From positions 2,543,945-2,607,944 of the forward strand of contig OZ024852.1 of NCBI GenBank assembly GCA_964017145.1: DNA of 64,000 bases, in the 5' to 3' direction. How positions within the stretch are numbered: the first letter of the stretch is position 1; each line of letters opens with the position of its first letter. The position numbers and the translations under genes were made by a program. This DNA is from Agrocybe praecox (lineage: Eukaryota; Basidiomycota; Agaricomycetes; Agaricales; Agrocybaceae). Below, in pieces: positions 11,062 through 23,331 of the stretch. The notes under the pieces are model-generated. The model did no database searches. It saw only the letters and a program-made list of their open reading frames with translations, and had not been told where the DNA came from.

Positions 11062-12427
11062 CTAGTGGCTTTTGGTGGTAGGAGGAGTATAGACTGAGGG
11101 GGAAGGGGTTGAAAATTGAAATGTAAGTTCGCGAAACTCAACAACGGCACAAAACGCAGAGAATACGTACGGATTTTCCTGTTCTTGATGGGACCCCACT
11201 TGAAGCGCTTGACGTAGAGACTGATGGCGAATAATGTCGAGAAGATGATGACGGCCTTGATACCGGTCTTCTTCCTCTCGTCGTGTTCAGGCTCAGCGGC
11301 CCAGTTCAAGAAAGTGACAACATCCTTGGCCATTTGTGAAGTGGTAGCGGGGGTACCTACCAGGAGAATAAGTGATCAAACCGGCACTTAGAGAGGTTTC
11401 CACTAACCATCATCGTATTCCACAAGTCCATCAAACAAAACACGGGCCATGGAGATGGCACCGCCGGGGAAGAAGGGGTTGTAGTTCATGCCCTCACGGA
11501 TTTCAACACCAGCAGGGGGGTCGACGTAACCAGTAAGGAGAGAAAAGATATAATCCTAGTGATCTTTTAGCACATCCACACTCAAATATACGCGAGATAA
11601 TTACTCACAGCACCACCGTGACGGGCCTTGACAATCAAACTAAGGTCGGGAGGGTAAGCACCAGCATTACCAGCACGGGCGGCCTCTTCGTTAGGGTATG
11701 GGGCGGGCATGTAGTCGGCCAACTTTCCGGGTCTTTGGAACATCTCGCCTTCACCGTTAGGTCCGTCGGTATATTCGACCTCCTCGGCCATTACTCGTGC
11801 TTCGTCTGCGGTGTGGGATACACCGACAAGGTTGCGCCAGGCGATGCGGTCAAGTGAATGGCACGCTGCGCAAACTTCGCGGTAGACCTGGTAACCCCTT
11901 CGAATGCTGCACACGACACGAGACACAAGTTATAAGATGCGACGCGCGCGATTATTCGGAAGGGCGGTCGGTCATACCTGGCATGATCAAATGTGTCCAG
12001 CAATCCTTTATGCGACCATGGGTAAGATACTGGGTGAAGACCTTCGTCACTGAGATGGCTGGCATGGACTTCGCCTAGGAATGGGATAGTGCCAAAAAGA
12101 TGGGTGTACCAAGCGATGGAACCGACGGCGAAAAGAGAGGCGGAGGCGAGAGTAGCGCGAGAGTTTACGAAGGCCTTTAGAGAACGTTCAATATGTCAAT
12201 CCTACTACAAAATAATCGATAAATACCTCAAAGGCACTCGAACCAGAAGCTTGAGATGACGCGAATCGGACCTGTAGCATTCAGAGTACTTAATGACATG
12301 TTAAGGAGTTCCCAGCGAACTTTGAACACACCGAAGCCGAACGAGATCCATAAAGAAAGTTTGAGGAGCGAGACGGCCCCGCAGCAGCAGCTTTCTTGAA
12401 GGCTCCTGCAGAGAACCTTGACAGCAT
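11062..12427 (-). CDS. CYT1: Cytochrome c1, haem protein of the bc1 complex
   Basis: Spliced minus-strand gene of roughly 325 aa. The start is [20 protein letters not shown], a mitochondrial presequence. The mature part begins near [16 protein letters not shown] and [18 protein letters not shown]. The haem-binding CxxCH is visible as [18 protein letters not shown]. Then follow [20 protein letters not shown] with the conserved acidic hinge loop, [14 protein letters not shown], and [16 protein letters not shown], which holds the axial Met region. The C-terminal anchor is [24 protein letters not shown], ending in a short tail [15 protein letters not shown] after a last small exon. Cytochrome c1 passes electrons from the Rieske centre to cytochrome c in the inner membrane. 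Some inner exon edges are approximate. Confidence 0.95.
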
Positions 12428-12530
12428 TTTATTTGCAAGTTTTAGAGGAGGATGAGGAGAACTGGCGCTGTAAGGTGACTTTGTAACGCGTGACCCTACA
12501 AAACGGAATGAATCGGAGAATGCCTTGCGG

Positions 12531-12563
12531 CCAATCACATTCGTGCTATTCCTGTCCCACGTG
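12531..12563. promoter_or_regulatory. CCAAT box and CACGTG element upstream of CYT1
   Basis: CCAATCA at 12531-12537 and CACGTG at 12558-12563 lie 104-136 bases before the CYT1 start. CCAAT sites bound by the HAP complex control respiratory genes in many fungi. Function here is inferred from motif and position only. Confidence 0.45.
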
Positions 12564-13408
12564 AAGAACCCAGGCTCTCATCCGATTCCAAATTGCATCC
12601 AAGTATTTTGCTTTCTCTTGGATTCGACGAAAAAATCTGGCAACGTACCATCTTTATACCATACCACGTCGTGAGGTACAGGATTTCTTGAGAACAGAAC
12701 AATGTCAGGCTTTCTTCCTGACTGGCACCGCTTTTCTTCGCTTCTACACCTTCCCTTTGAACGTTTGAACAGTGACGCTTGCTATCTTGGATTTAGCCAT
12801 CACCTGGTATTCAAGCGCTGTCATCTAATAGGGCATGCTGCAACCGATACGTCCCGCATAAGCATATTTATGAAGACGACGCCAGTTTCGAGTGAAGTAC
12901 TTACTACCACGCGAAGTTGAGATTACGGTAATTATAAAGAGGGTTATTATCTGTGAATGTCATGAGAAGAAATGAGAAACAATTAAATAAAAATGATATT
13001 GATGCGATACAAGGTAAAAAAAGAAAAAGAAGAAAAATCAGTAGTATTACAGTAGTATTGGCATGTATGTATATTTTGGTGTGGTTCCTGAAGTGGGTCG
13101 ACCTGTGTTCTGTAAAGTTTCTGTATCTTATTGCAAATATTTGCATCCTTTCTCGTTTCTTCTTTTTTCTCGCCTTCGGGGGTTTCTAATTTTCATATAC
13201 CCAATGGTATGAGTAAGGTATGGGACAAAACTTCAACAACCCAGAGTATGGCTGTTTTAGGAAGGTCTTTCTATTTAAGGTAAGCCCCTGTCATATTTGC
13301 TCAAAGCCTCAATCTAAGATTCATTTCAATTTGCAATCGTCGTCTGTGAATATCCCTCATCTTCAACACGTGAAGACCTCATGAAAATTTGTGGCTCATA
13401 AACCGCTC
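12564..13408. other. Intergenic, between CYT1 and IML1 starts
   Basis: The region lies between divergent genes. A-rich sequence occurs at 12960-13050 and a CACGTG at 13369-13374, about 40 bases before the IML1 start. The frame at 12702-12920 has no motif and is not called. Confidence 0.5.
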
Positions 13409-16400
13409 ATGGCTTCCAGGGAGCCTTCGCAATACGCACGGCGGCGGTCTAATACAGGTCAATCAAACTTCAGAGCTCTGCCTGTTCATCCCCCAGCAGT
13501 ACCACTCGTGGTTGGTGATTCAAAGGTCCTCAATGCATGGGTGCACGACGTGAAGGATACGCATACCGTATTGCTCAACCAGTCATGGTGGCCAGGGGTG
13601 AAAGAGGGTGATTTGTTGCGTGTTTCCAGCAGTTCTGCGGACGACCAGGATTCTGCGTTCTTATTTATTGTGCCGAGGGATGATTATTGCGCGAAGCCGC
13701 AATTGCAGGTACGTGTCTCTTCCTCTCGTGGATAAACTGCTAATGCGTAACCTTCTAGATATCCATCCAAAGACCGATTGCTGACGTCTTTGGTTTGCGG
13801 AATAACAGTGAAGTGACGTTGACTAAGGTCGACAAGGCTAGCTGTTGTGCGGACTATGTCGAGTTCACCTTTCAGGACCAATATCTAGGAAGAAGTGAGA
13901 TGTGGCGGCTGGGAAAATATCTGTCGGGACACTGCATATACAAGGACCAAGAGGTGTCGTTTATAGGTGGTATTGCGGCCAAGATACAGAATATATACAT
14001 CAAAGGAAAGAAGGTATGTTTCTGTTGTCGATTTTCTCTCTTTTATTGAGAATTTCTCTAGGTCTCTTCAGCACATATGACTTCTTCGACCAAAGCGATA
14101 TACCGCTCGTTCTCCGCCAAAATCACGATTTTTATTCAGGTCTGCCGGGAGCTCTGGGAGTTTGCAGGAGACGGCGAACGGTACTACGAGAAGATTGTCC
14201 ACTCGTTTCTTCCTGACCTCATCGCAAAATGGAGAGAGGCAGGGACGAATCATACCATCACAATCGTGTTGGTATCTCGAGTGATGTACGACGAGTCGGA
14301 GATTGACTATGCTGCTGGACCACTCAGACAAGATGAGCGAGGGAATTGGTACAAGGACTTTTTCAAGGTCATTACTGACCTAGAGGTCCTGCACGAGTGG
14401 AAACCTACCCTTGTGAGCTTGAAGAACTCGTTTTGGGACTTCCAACGCGACATCCTGCTCACACATCATTATCACCGGGCTACGCTCGACGCGGGCGTTG
14501 GTGCCCCTTCGCAAGTCCGTCTGGTGGGTCAGCTATCGTATGCGCAAGATGGTCCCATATTGGAGGCTATCAATCTCGGTCTTAACCCCACGGAAACTCA
14601 TTACGTCGACCGTTCGCTCAATCTGACTGGTGTGAGCACTCTCCTCATATCACCAGGAACTGGGTATTTCCGCGTATCGAAACAGCTCCTCCGGTTGACT
14701 ACCACTCGTATGCTCGATCAGGGCTTTGTTCTGGACCTCATCATCCTGAACAAGCAGCCCCTGCATCAAAGTCCGATTTTTAGTTTCCAGGGCACTGAGG
14801 TTGTGTCTAGGTACGATAAAGATGCATTGGATCCTGGCAGTAAATACGACAAGGAGAGAATGACGGATCCACTTCTTATGGATCCTCTGTGGAGAGGTGA
14901 TGATGATTGGAAGGGGGACTCCAGGAGGTTAAAAACATTTTGGTGGGAACCATTCTGGATATCCACAACCTTTTGGGATAAACAGATGGATTTGCCCTTC
15001 AGACAGGATAGGTGCTTTTTACGTTTGTTCTTTTTCTTTTTCTAGCCACTAACCACTATTTCATAATCCAGGTTCTTAGCTCGAGCAAAGATGCACGAAA
15101 TCCAGATGCTTGGGCTTTTGGAACACGATGTTTTATCGAGTATTGAGGTCCCATATATGGAAAACAAGTTGGATCAATCTACTGGACCTTTGGATACGGA
15201 CGGGCCTACCATCTCCAAGATTGACGCAGACAAGTTTGACTTGGATGTATTTGCTCTCACTTCGAGCTACAGCAGTAGTTCTGTCTTGCTCCCAACAAGT
15301 GGTACGACTCCCACTCCACGTCCAAGCCTAGAGAAAAGGCCTTCGCATAGGTACTCCACCACTCGGATAGATACGATTGAGGAAAGTCCACGGCAGCGCA
15401 TACATAAAGATTTGCCTTCGGAAGGTCTTCCAAACACCGAAATTAGTGCTCCATCTGTAATTGCGCCTAGTACTTCTCCTTCTCCCTCGATAAGGTCGGG
15501 CAAGTCTGAACACTCCAGCTCGTCTAAAGCTCCAACAACGCGAAGTGCAAGCTCTTCCATTGCTTCGAAGTTAGCGCCTTCTTGGCTCTTCAATCGGTTC
15601 AGAAGTGGACCAAGCGAGCCACAAACCACACAGGTGTCTGCGTCTGCGTCAGCTTCGACACCTCCTGCCCCGTCTAGCAGCGAAAAATCCACCAAGTTTT
15701 CTCCTGCTTCATCTATATCCCCTTCATCTCCTATCCGAATGTCCACCGCTAAACCTACCGTAGCATCTTCGCAACAGATTCAACCTGTCGCTATCAAGAG
15801 CAAAACAATAAGCAGGTCGAGTCTTAGTCGAACGTACGAGGAAGAAACCCTCGTTCCTCATCGTGCTTCCTTCTTACGACGTTCACCGATCAACACTCCC
15901 CCGAGGGATGAGATATTGACCAATAAACGGCGGAGCGGTGGTGCACTAGGGCACTCCTTCCCATCGTCTTCTCCTGCTTCTACTCTCAATCCTACTCGTC
16001 CCCAATCGTCCGTGGCATACCCAGAAGCTTCGTTGGCACGCCGTTGGCAACACATATACCCTCATCCTTCATACAAATACGACCTTCATTGGAAGTCTAT
16101 CGTGACCCCAGGGTGTCTACCCTTGACCGTAGAGCACATACCATCAAGCACAGAACTAGAATCGTCTTACGATGTGTTCTCTTATGAATTCATCATCGAT
16201 CCAGGAGAAATGCGGTCCTTCCTCGTCAAGCCTCCCATTGTAAAGGGGACCGCAGAAGATCTGCGACGCGCATGGGCTTTAGTCGTCATGCGTGGTATGT
16301 CAGCTGTGAGGCTGGCACAGGGATTTCAGTTCATACTGAGACCTGAAAAGATACCCGGGGAAGAAGACCGTCCGAATTTCCGCAGGACAAAGTCATTCAT

Positions 16401-18350
16401 GGGCGACGAGGATATCGAGTCATGGCCGTCTGGAGCAGCAGAGGTGTTGGCCACGAGCACCCATCCAGTTTATTTGAGTATGTCGAATGAGATCCATCGG
16501 ATTTCGTACACTGGCGAAGCTATTCAGGTGAAGCGGTATGTTCGGCAGTTGAATGCCACACATCCCTTCAGGTACCAGTGTTTGGTATGGCCTAAGCTTG
16601 GAGGTAAGTGTTTAGTTATTTTATTTCCCCCTATATTCCACTTAATTTCGGCGATAGGGGGGTATACAGAAGTATCCACTGAATTTCGCTCTCATGGCCT
16701 GGAGAATTACGGTTGGAATCGGTAAGTCAAATAGTTGGGCATGAATGTAAATTCTGATTATTAGACGAAAAGGTTGGACATGTTGGTGGCTGGGTATGAA
16801 CATCACTTCAACGAATCCCTTCGCTACTGGAGAACTCGCTTCGTGGTCATCCCTACCGCAGAGAAACCTCATGTAACAACAGGTCCTTCGGGTGAGACTC
16901 TGAACGATGAAGAAGCGCGTATTCTTGGTATAGAGAAGCTCGCAGAGCAGTTTACCAAGCTCCGTTGGCAACCTCCAGAAGAGAAAATTGTTCGCCCACC
17001 TGTCCGCTTTTTACCTACCACACTTGATCCTGCTATGTCCGTTTTGGATGGAGCTCTGATGGACCAGCTGGATCAGATCCATGCTCAAGGTCCCCTTCGC
17101 AAGAAGATGAAAAGCGAACGCGAGCTTGTTGAAATGACGTTGCCTCAGATCGCCAAAGCTATGCGGGAAGACGATGGCGTGCCTATCAAATTTTACCAGT
17201 GGCATCGTTCGCAATATCCAGATTCGTTTATTGGGTATGACTTTGTCTCCTGGTTGGTCAGGGAGTTCCGAGATGTCTCGACGAGGGCACAAGCCACCGA
17301 ATGGGGCGTGAAGCTCCAGGAACAAGGGTTGTTTGAGCATTGTAGAGGGTATCACAATTTCTTAGACGGGCATTATTATTACCGTCTGAAAGGCGAATAT
17401 TCGTTGCATATTACCCCGAAGCCATGGTTTAGGCGATATACAGAAGACGGACGCCCTTCTCCGCACCATTCTTCTAGCAGTTCTTTGAAGACACTTCCTA
17501 AAACAACCTTGACGTCGGGCTCAAGAAGGAATAGGAAGAGACTCATTTTGAGTCAGACGATGGTTATAGATATCGATCCTCATAAGGTATGTTAGAGCTT
17601 TTTTCTTCTTTTTCTGCAGTCATTAATTTTTTCGTGCTGAATACTGAACAGAGAAGTGACCAAGCGGAGTCGGTCATCCTTCACCACGATATCATTCACA
17701 ATCCTGCGACAGTATTCCATTTTGAGCTCCAATGGATTGGAACAACTGCTCGATTGATAGAGGACCAACTACGCCTTTGGAATCGGAGTATTGAGCGATA
17801 TGGGTTGAAGCTCGTTGAAGCCTATGTCACACAAATCAGCGACATTAGAGAACGCAATGCATTCCAATCATGCTATCCTATGCGATTAGTGCGCCCCCCG
17901 CCTGTGATACCCGACCTGGAAGTTCGTCTTCCAGAAGGTACTCAAGCTGTTAACTTTTTTGAATATTCACTCCTTCAAGGGTTCGGGTTCATCGTTGACG
18001 TTGAAGCTGAGGATCTATACCCAGATCAAGTGGATGTGGTCTATTCATACCGCAGGTCGCCCTATAAATATTCGCAATTTGTCCATAGGTCTGGAGTGGC
18101 CTTCGTTCAAGTCCTTGGTGGTTCTCGCGGCTTCGTTTTCTTGACTAATCGCCTCATGGGACCTGGGAGAACGGGGTCGGCGATAAAGAGTAAAGACCAT
18201 TCACCAGCTATCGCAGCAGAGAACCTCAGGGTCAGGATGGCAGAATTTTGCTCAAATGAGACACTGCTGCAGGCATTCTACGATGCCAGAATTGCTAGTC
18301 TTCCGCCTGCGACACCGATGATGGAGGAACCACCACCATTGGTGATTTGA
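13409..18350 (+). CDS. IML1: Iml1/DEPDC5, GATOR1 (SEACIT) GTPase-activating subunit
   Basis: Seven exons, 13409-13708, 13759-14013, 14062-15011, 15072-16603, 16658-16721, 16773-17586 and 17652-18350, sum to 4614 nt and give 1537 aa, typical for Iml1. The N-terminal part (to ~residue 185) fits the DEPDC5/Iml1 N-terminal domain, followed by the vWA-like SABA domain (FIQVCRELWEFA, FLPDLIAKWREAGTNHTITIVLVSRV, YKDFFKVI). A long Ser/Pro-rich linker spans about 15,270-16,010. The middle domain carries YWRTRFVVIPTAEKP. A DEP domain reads YPDSFIGYDFVSWLVREF...RGYHNFLDGHYYYRL, and the C-terminal domain includes QLRLWNRSIERYGLKLVEAYV. Iml1 with Npr2/Npr3 inactivates the Rag-type GTPase and lowers TORC1 activity under amino-acid starvation. 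The in-frame GTG codon at 13391 is ignored in favour of the ATG. Confidence 0.95.
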
Positions 18351-18430
18351 AGGAGTAGAGTGTAAATCTATGTATTAATCTATGCAATAAAGGCCTGGGG
18401 ATACTTTTTACCATGAGGGAAAACAGAGAC

Positions 18431-19220
18431 TTAAGTTGCGTCGTGTGCGCTGATAATGATGTCCCTGCCATTTGTTCGTACTGAACGGCGATTAACGTCT
18501 CGAGGCAGAGGTTTGCGCATATCTGAGTGGCAGAGTAGCAAGGAAATCCGGTTAGTAGAGTGAAACTTGGAATTAGAAGAAGAAACGTACCGAACGCGTC
18601 CTCTTCGTCCTTGCCACCTTTCCCAATACCCAAAGTCCCATAATACTCTCTTACTCTTCGATACACACTGTAGCCCATTTTCTCGTACATGTCTATTGCT
18701 ACGCTGTTTGCGCACCGCACATAAAGGTCGACAAAGAATCCTTTATAGATCTCTTCGGAAACCATTTCGAGAAGGGACATCATCTTGCGCGCCAGCGACA
18801 AACGCCTATACTCTGGAGCGACAGTAATGGCGGTGACGTGACCGTGCCATTCAGTGCCTGAGCCTTCTGCCTTTCCAAGAACTGAGAAAATGTGTAAAGA
18901 TTTACAATGGTCCAAAGAATCAAGGGAAGAATAAGTAAACGCACCATAACCCATCATTCGCCCACTCGGTGCTTCCTGGACACAACACAGGTCTGGCCAG
19001 CGAGAAAGGTAATTCAGATAGAAACCAATGCCGTACTAAGCAGAACAAGTCAACATAAAGTTTATTTTCCTCCAACGAAACGAGTGCCCACTGTTTCTGT
19101 CCAAATATCCAAATTACTACCGTTTGAATTAGTTTACTTGGAATGGGCATATATATTGTCAACGTACATGTTGTTGAATTTGAACATGTCGGTGGCTTTG
19201 AACGGTCTGAGAATGCTCAT
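18431..19220 (-). CDS. NAT3: NatB catalytic subunit, N-terminal acetyltransferase Naa20/Nat3
   Basis: Spliced minus-strand gene; start MSILRPFKATDMFKFNNM at 19220. GNAT-fold landmarks are clear: MMGYVLGKAEGSG, WHGHVTAITVAPEYRRLSLARKMM (the RxxGxA-type acetyl-CoA loop appears as RRLSLA), FVDLYVRCANSVAIDMYEKMGYSVYRRVREYY, then a tail ending in DMRKPLPRDVNRRSVRTNG and a stop at 18431. NatB acetylates proteins starting Met-Asp, Met-Glu, Met-Asn or Met-Gln at the ribosome, with auxiliary subunit Mdm20/Naa25. The gene is convergent with IML1; only 80 bases separate the stop codons. Confidence 0.93.
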
Positions 19221-19664
19221 ATTGCGACGATAAGGCGGTCTGGGGTCTTGAAATGCTGAAAGTCGTGAATGTAAGTGGAAGCTGTCGAATCGAACTAGTG
19301 GCAGTCAGGGAAGTCTCGAGAAAGTTAGCCCGATGCATTCCGGGCCGATCACAGGGTTATATCACACAGCAGGTCAAAGCCTCCGTCGACAAGAAAATTT
19401 AAAACCTTGTTAAAGCAGTACGGTGCAATATGTTCATGGTGCATTGCTAATAAGCGCCTGTATAATGGATAGTGAATCATGATGAGAATAGGCGTTAAGA
19501 AGAGGCGTATTTTGTCGTTGGTCCGGATTTTGCCGGATGATAAAACTCCGATGAGCCGGCTGTCACAACAGGCATAAGCAGCTCGCTGCTTGTCCTCAGC
19601 TTTAGTCCTCATTTTATCGAGTACCCCCACTTTTGATAACTAACAAACACATTTACTCCCAATT
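19221..19664. promoter_or_regulatory. Divergent intergenic region, NAT3 / THP3-like
   Basis: These 444 bases lie between two start codons facing outward. A minus frame at 19349-19630 opens only with GTG and has no motif. I see no clear transcription-factor motif. Confidence 0.35.
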
Positions 19665-21446
19665 ATGTCAGAATCATCTTGGCCACCCCAACTCAAGTAC
19701 GTCGCCGGGCTCCAATGTGCGCAATTATCAATTAATCACCTTCTACAGGGAATGGGTAGCAAAGTGCCTCGGCTCTATAACGGACGCAAACAAGTTAGAG
19801 GTGCAGACGGAACTTAAACAGGTAATTTCAGACGCATTTTCTGCCAATACGCTATGGACGACAGATTGGGCTGGTGTACAATTGAAAAGGTGCCGTTTAC
19901 AATGTCTGTTACTACCTTTCGCCATCATGCTGCTCAGACTTAACCTATAGCCTAATGCCGAAGCCTCCACTGGTGTTCAACTCCTTGAAACGAAAGAGGT
20001 ACTTGTTTTCAACGCTGTGGTGTTATCCGAGAGCTGTATACCTATTGTCTTCTAGCGCAGAGATGACGACGTCTCAATCCAAGAAGGCGAAGAAAGCTAT
20101 GCAAAAGAATGCTGCGACTGCAGCAAACTCATACGGAATGGATTTCAACGATCAAGCAGCACTGAATAGACGGGCAGAACGTTTCCAGCGTGAGCATGAT
20201 TTGGAGAAGATGAAGAACATGCATATTGGTGGTGGAGCGCAAAGCAAGGCAAATTCTCAGCAAGCACATTTTCTTCCGCGATCATTATCTTCCAGGACTG
20301 GCTCTTCTAATCCATTGAATGATGAACCCGAAGGGGATCCTGTAAGTCAACCTTATATCCTGAAAGGCTCGACACTGAATTTTTCGGTTAGAACGTCATT
20401 GACTGGGATCGGTATACCATTGTTGGGACTTCTCAAGAAATCTTTAAGGATTATCTGCGTCTCACAAGTGAACCAAAGCCTGAAACCATTCGTCCTTATC
20501 GTGTTCTCCAGAAAACTCTGGAAGAACTGAAGGCTCAATGGAAACAGAAGAAATCTTATGCATGGGTTTGTAATCAATTCAAAAGTTTACGGCAAGATCT
20601 TACAGTGCGTTAATACCTTCTTTATTCTCCAAAGTATCATTACCCTTTCTTTTATTAAGGTCCAACGAATCAAAAACGAATTCACGGTCCAAGTCTATGA
20701 AATTCATGCTCGCATGGCTCTAGAATGCGTGAGTTGATCCCAGCTATTCCTGATTCTTACTACTGATAAAAAATCTTACAGAACGATATGGTTGAATATA
20801 ACCAATGCCAAGCTTCATTACGAACACTCTATGATCTAGGGATTCCCGGTAAAGTCGAGGAGTTCACAGCATATCGAATACTCATGTTACTGCATGGGCG
20901 GAATCGAAGCGGTAATATTTTCCAGTTCTATATCCCTTCCTCATTCACTCACTTTCCCCGCGTGCAGAGCTTAATTTATACGTAGGTCAACTAACACCTA
21001 GACAGAGAGCCGATGCGGCCGTGAAGCACGCCCTTGAAGTGCAGAGAGCGCAGTCAATGGGCAACTACCACAGGCTTTGTGACTTGTACATGAAGGCCCC
21101 AAATATGGGAGCTTACATTATGGATCATTTCATTGATCGTGAACGAGTCAAGGGGCTGATGGTTATGGCCAGAGCGTGCGTGCCTTCATTTTTCTTTGCC
21201 AACACCGCTCTATTAACACTCTTATATAGTTACAAGACTATATCCCTTGTATTCCTTCAAACGACTCTCGCTTTCGAGGCTTTGGATGAAGTCCGTCAGT
21301 TCCTGGCCGACCATCAGATTACCAAGTTTGTCGATCTTGGCGTTCCCGACAGCGAGAAAATCCTGGACTGTAAACCCGCTCAGGCCGAACTCAGCAAAGC
21401 ATACGAGGAAAAGTACCGAAAGATCATGATAAAGGGTGCAATCTAG
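19665..21446 (+). CDS. SAC3/GANP-domain protein, Thp3/LENG8-like
   Basis: Multi-exon gene of about 450 aa. Exon 1 (19665-19696) encodes MSESSWPPQLK and joins EWVAKCLGSI. A basic stretch KKAKKAMQKNAATAANSYG and GDPNVIDWDRYTIVGTSQEIFKDYLRLTSEPKPETIRPY precede the SAC3 region: [56 protein letters not shown] (split here by introns), DMVEYNQCQASLRTLYDLGI, EFTAYRILMLLH, then a PCI-like end with FLADHQITKFVD. Yeast Thp3 works with Csn12 in transcription elongation and pre-mRNA splicing; the animal homologue is LENG8. Orthology to Thp3 is inferred from order of motifs and size, not from a search. Confidence 0.85.
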
Positions 21447-21764
21447 GTTTTCTTTTTACAGCGTTTTTTCTTGTTCGACCTTTCCAATACATAGATGAGA
21501 GGTTTTGAGACACCATATTTTTTATCTATTATTGGTGTCGGGCTGTTTGATGGGGGTTTTCGTTGACCATATCCCATCAATTTTACGCCTGTCTGTTTCT
21601 CGTCCTTTACGAATCCGTACAGCCTGTTAGTGGGGTTTGAGGAGAAGTGATGATTCCGCCCCTGATGTGGTGTAATTAACATAACAAAAGATGTAATATA
21701 TGCTCATTGACACTACGGCCACTTTCATTTGATGATAAGCATGGATCAAAAAATTGTATATATG
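21447..21764. other. Convergent intergenic region, THP3-like / BTB copy 1
   Basis: Shared 3' region of two convergent genes; T-rich near 21450. No gene seen. Confidence 0.45.
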
Positions 21765-22961
21765 TTATATACTGAAATTCTTAAGGTCTTTCCAAGCCGG
21801 AAGGTCGAAGTATGTAGGCAGTTCCTTCCACGTATCTTCACGTATCGTGTCGTAGGCCGTTTGTGCTGAATTCAGGCATTCCGAGCACAGTAAACCGCCA
21901 CTAGATGCTTTGAGTGGAGCAAAACAGTGCCGCAGGTGGTTTGCCTTCTTTGAAAGTACCCTAAGGATAAACTTTGGATAGTTATTCGCGCAACGAGAAC
22001 CGTTTGATAGATCGTCTGACTCTGAATCAAAATCATCGTCCGTGAAGTTGCTGCAGAATTTTGAGGGAATAATATCAGTTCTATTTTGCCATGTCATTAT
22101 TTTGTCTTGAAGAGCATGCAGAAGCCTTTCATGGCCAATCAGACAACGTCTGACAGCTACTTGGTCTAAAGGAACCTTCGACTGTTGAGGGTCAGCCAAT
22201 TTGAGAATATGTTCCTAAGTTGGTGGAAATAAAATGCATTAGTAGTGTTCGGGTAATGGGACAGTGAGCGTACAATGCCTTTCCACGACTCGTAGAAGTA
22301 CACAGCTGGGAGTACCGTCTGTACGTTCAGGGCAGTGGCAAGATTGGCAACGAGTGTCGACAGTTTGTCATCTTTGTCTCCGGAGATACGCCCTTGGCCG
22401 TTTTTAGGAGCATCTAATTCCTTGAGCACGGATGGGTATTCATGTTGTAGGCGTTGAAGTCCCTCGTCCATGAGGTGCTGAATCTCATACTTGTGCCCAA
22501 GCCGAAGGATCCCTGTCAAGACTCGGATGTGCATATTTTTGCGTGCATGGTGCACCCTATATCCCATATTAATCAATGTCAAAAGTTTGGTCTTTTTAAA
22601 AAAGGTAGATGGGCACAAACTTGTAGCTATCATACAAGATTATAAGTATGATTTGCACCTCTTGTGACTTATCATAGAGCGTCACGACAGGGCATCCATA
22701 AATGTGATTTGACCAGTCGAGGGTTGGCGGCTGAGGGATAGCGAACATATCCATAAAGATCTGCGAATGTCGCGCGAGCACACCGCGATGAACGCGAAAA
22801 ATGGCCTTTTCCGCTCGAAGTATTAAATTGCCATCCTCGAACCAGGGATCTGACCTGACCAATTCTTCTCGTGGTGGTGGTGGCGGTGGTTGTGCTACTT
22901 GCTGATGTCCAGCTGTCTCTTCCAATCGTTTACGTTTGGCTGACCTAGTCTCATACGCCAT
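21765..22961 (-). CDS. BTB/POZ domain protein, tandem copy 1
   Basis: Spliced gene; start MAYETRSAKRKRLEE at 22961. A poly-Pro run (PPPPPP) leads into the BTB fold: SDPWFEDGNLILRAEKAIFRVHRGVLARHSQIFMDMF, then GCPVVTLYDKSQEV. The second half, LRLGHKYEIQHLMDEGLQRL and a helical segment with LATALNVQTVLPAVYFYESW, ends in a Cys-pair region (CFAPLKASSGGLLCSECLN) and WKELPTYFDLPAWKDL. BTB proteins of this lineage-expanded type are often thought to be Cullin-3 adaptors or scaffolds, but the target is unknown. The basic KRKR near the start could be a nuclear signal. Paralogous to the next gene in the same orientation. Confidence 0.85.
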
Positions 22962-23331
22962 GATGCGCAGTAAGACGGTTATCCATAAGAGCGAACAAAG
23001 CGGCATCGACATTCGGATCTTGCCGGATAGGTAGATATCCTAAAAAGTATGTGATTTCCATATGCGGATCTCGTATATTGATATCTCCAAATGGGAAGTT
23101 TGCTTATTGCGGGCGGCACCGGCGCTTACACGGATTGCAGATAGGCGAAGTGCGTACATTGGGTTGTTCGTGGTACGCGGGAGGTTAGTAATAGATTTAG
23201 ATGCATATAGGCTGGAATAGTTAAAAAGTTTTTGTTGGAATACTGACCAATTTGTACAAAGTAATACTACAGATGATAATCGTTAAAATGCCGTCAAAAG
23301 AGTAAGAAATATATAGTTTATATATTTGAGA
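22962..23331. other. Intergenic between the two BTB genes
   Basis: About 370 bases holding the 3' end of copy 2 and the promoter of copy 1. No other gene seen. Confidence 0.4.

Noticed and set aside
12702..12920. 72-codon plus-strand frame
   Set aside because: No recognisable motif; lies in the promoter region between CYT1 and IML1.
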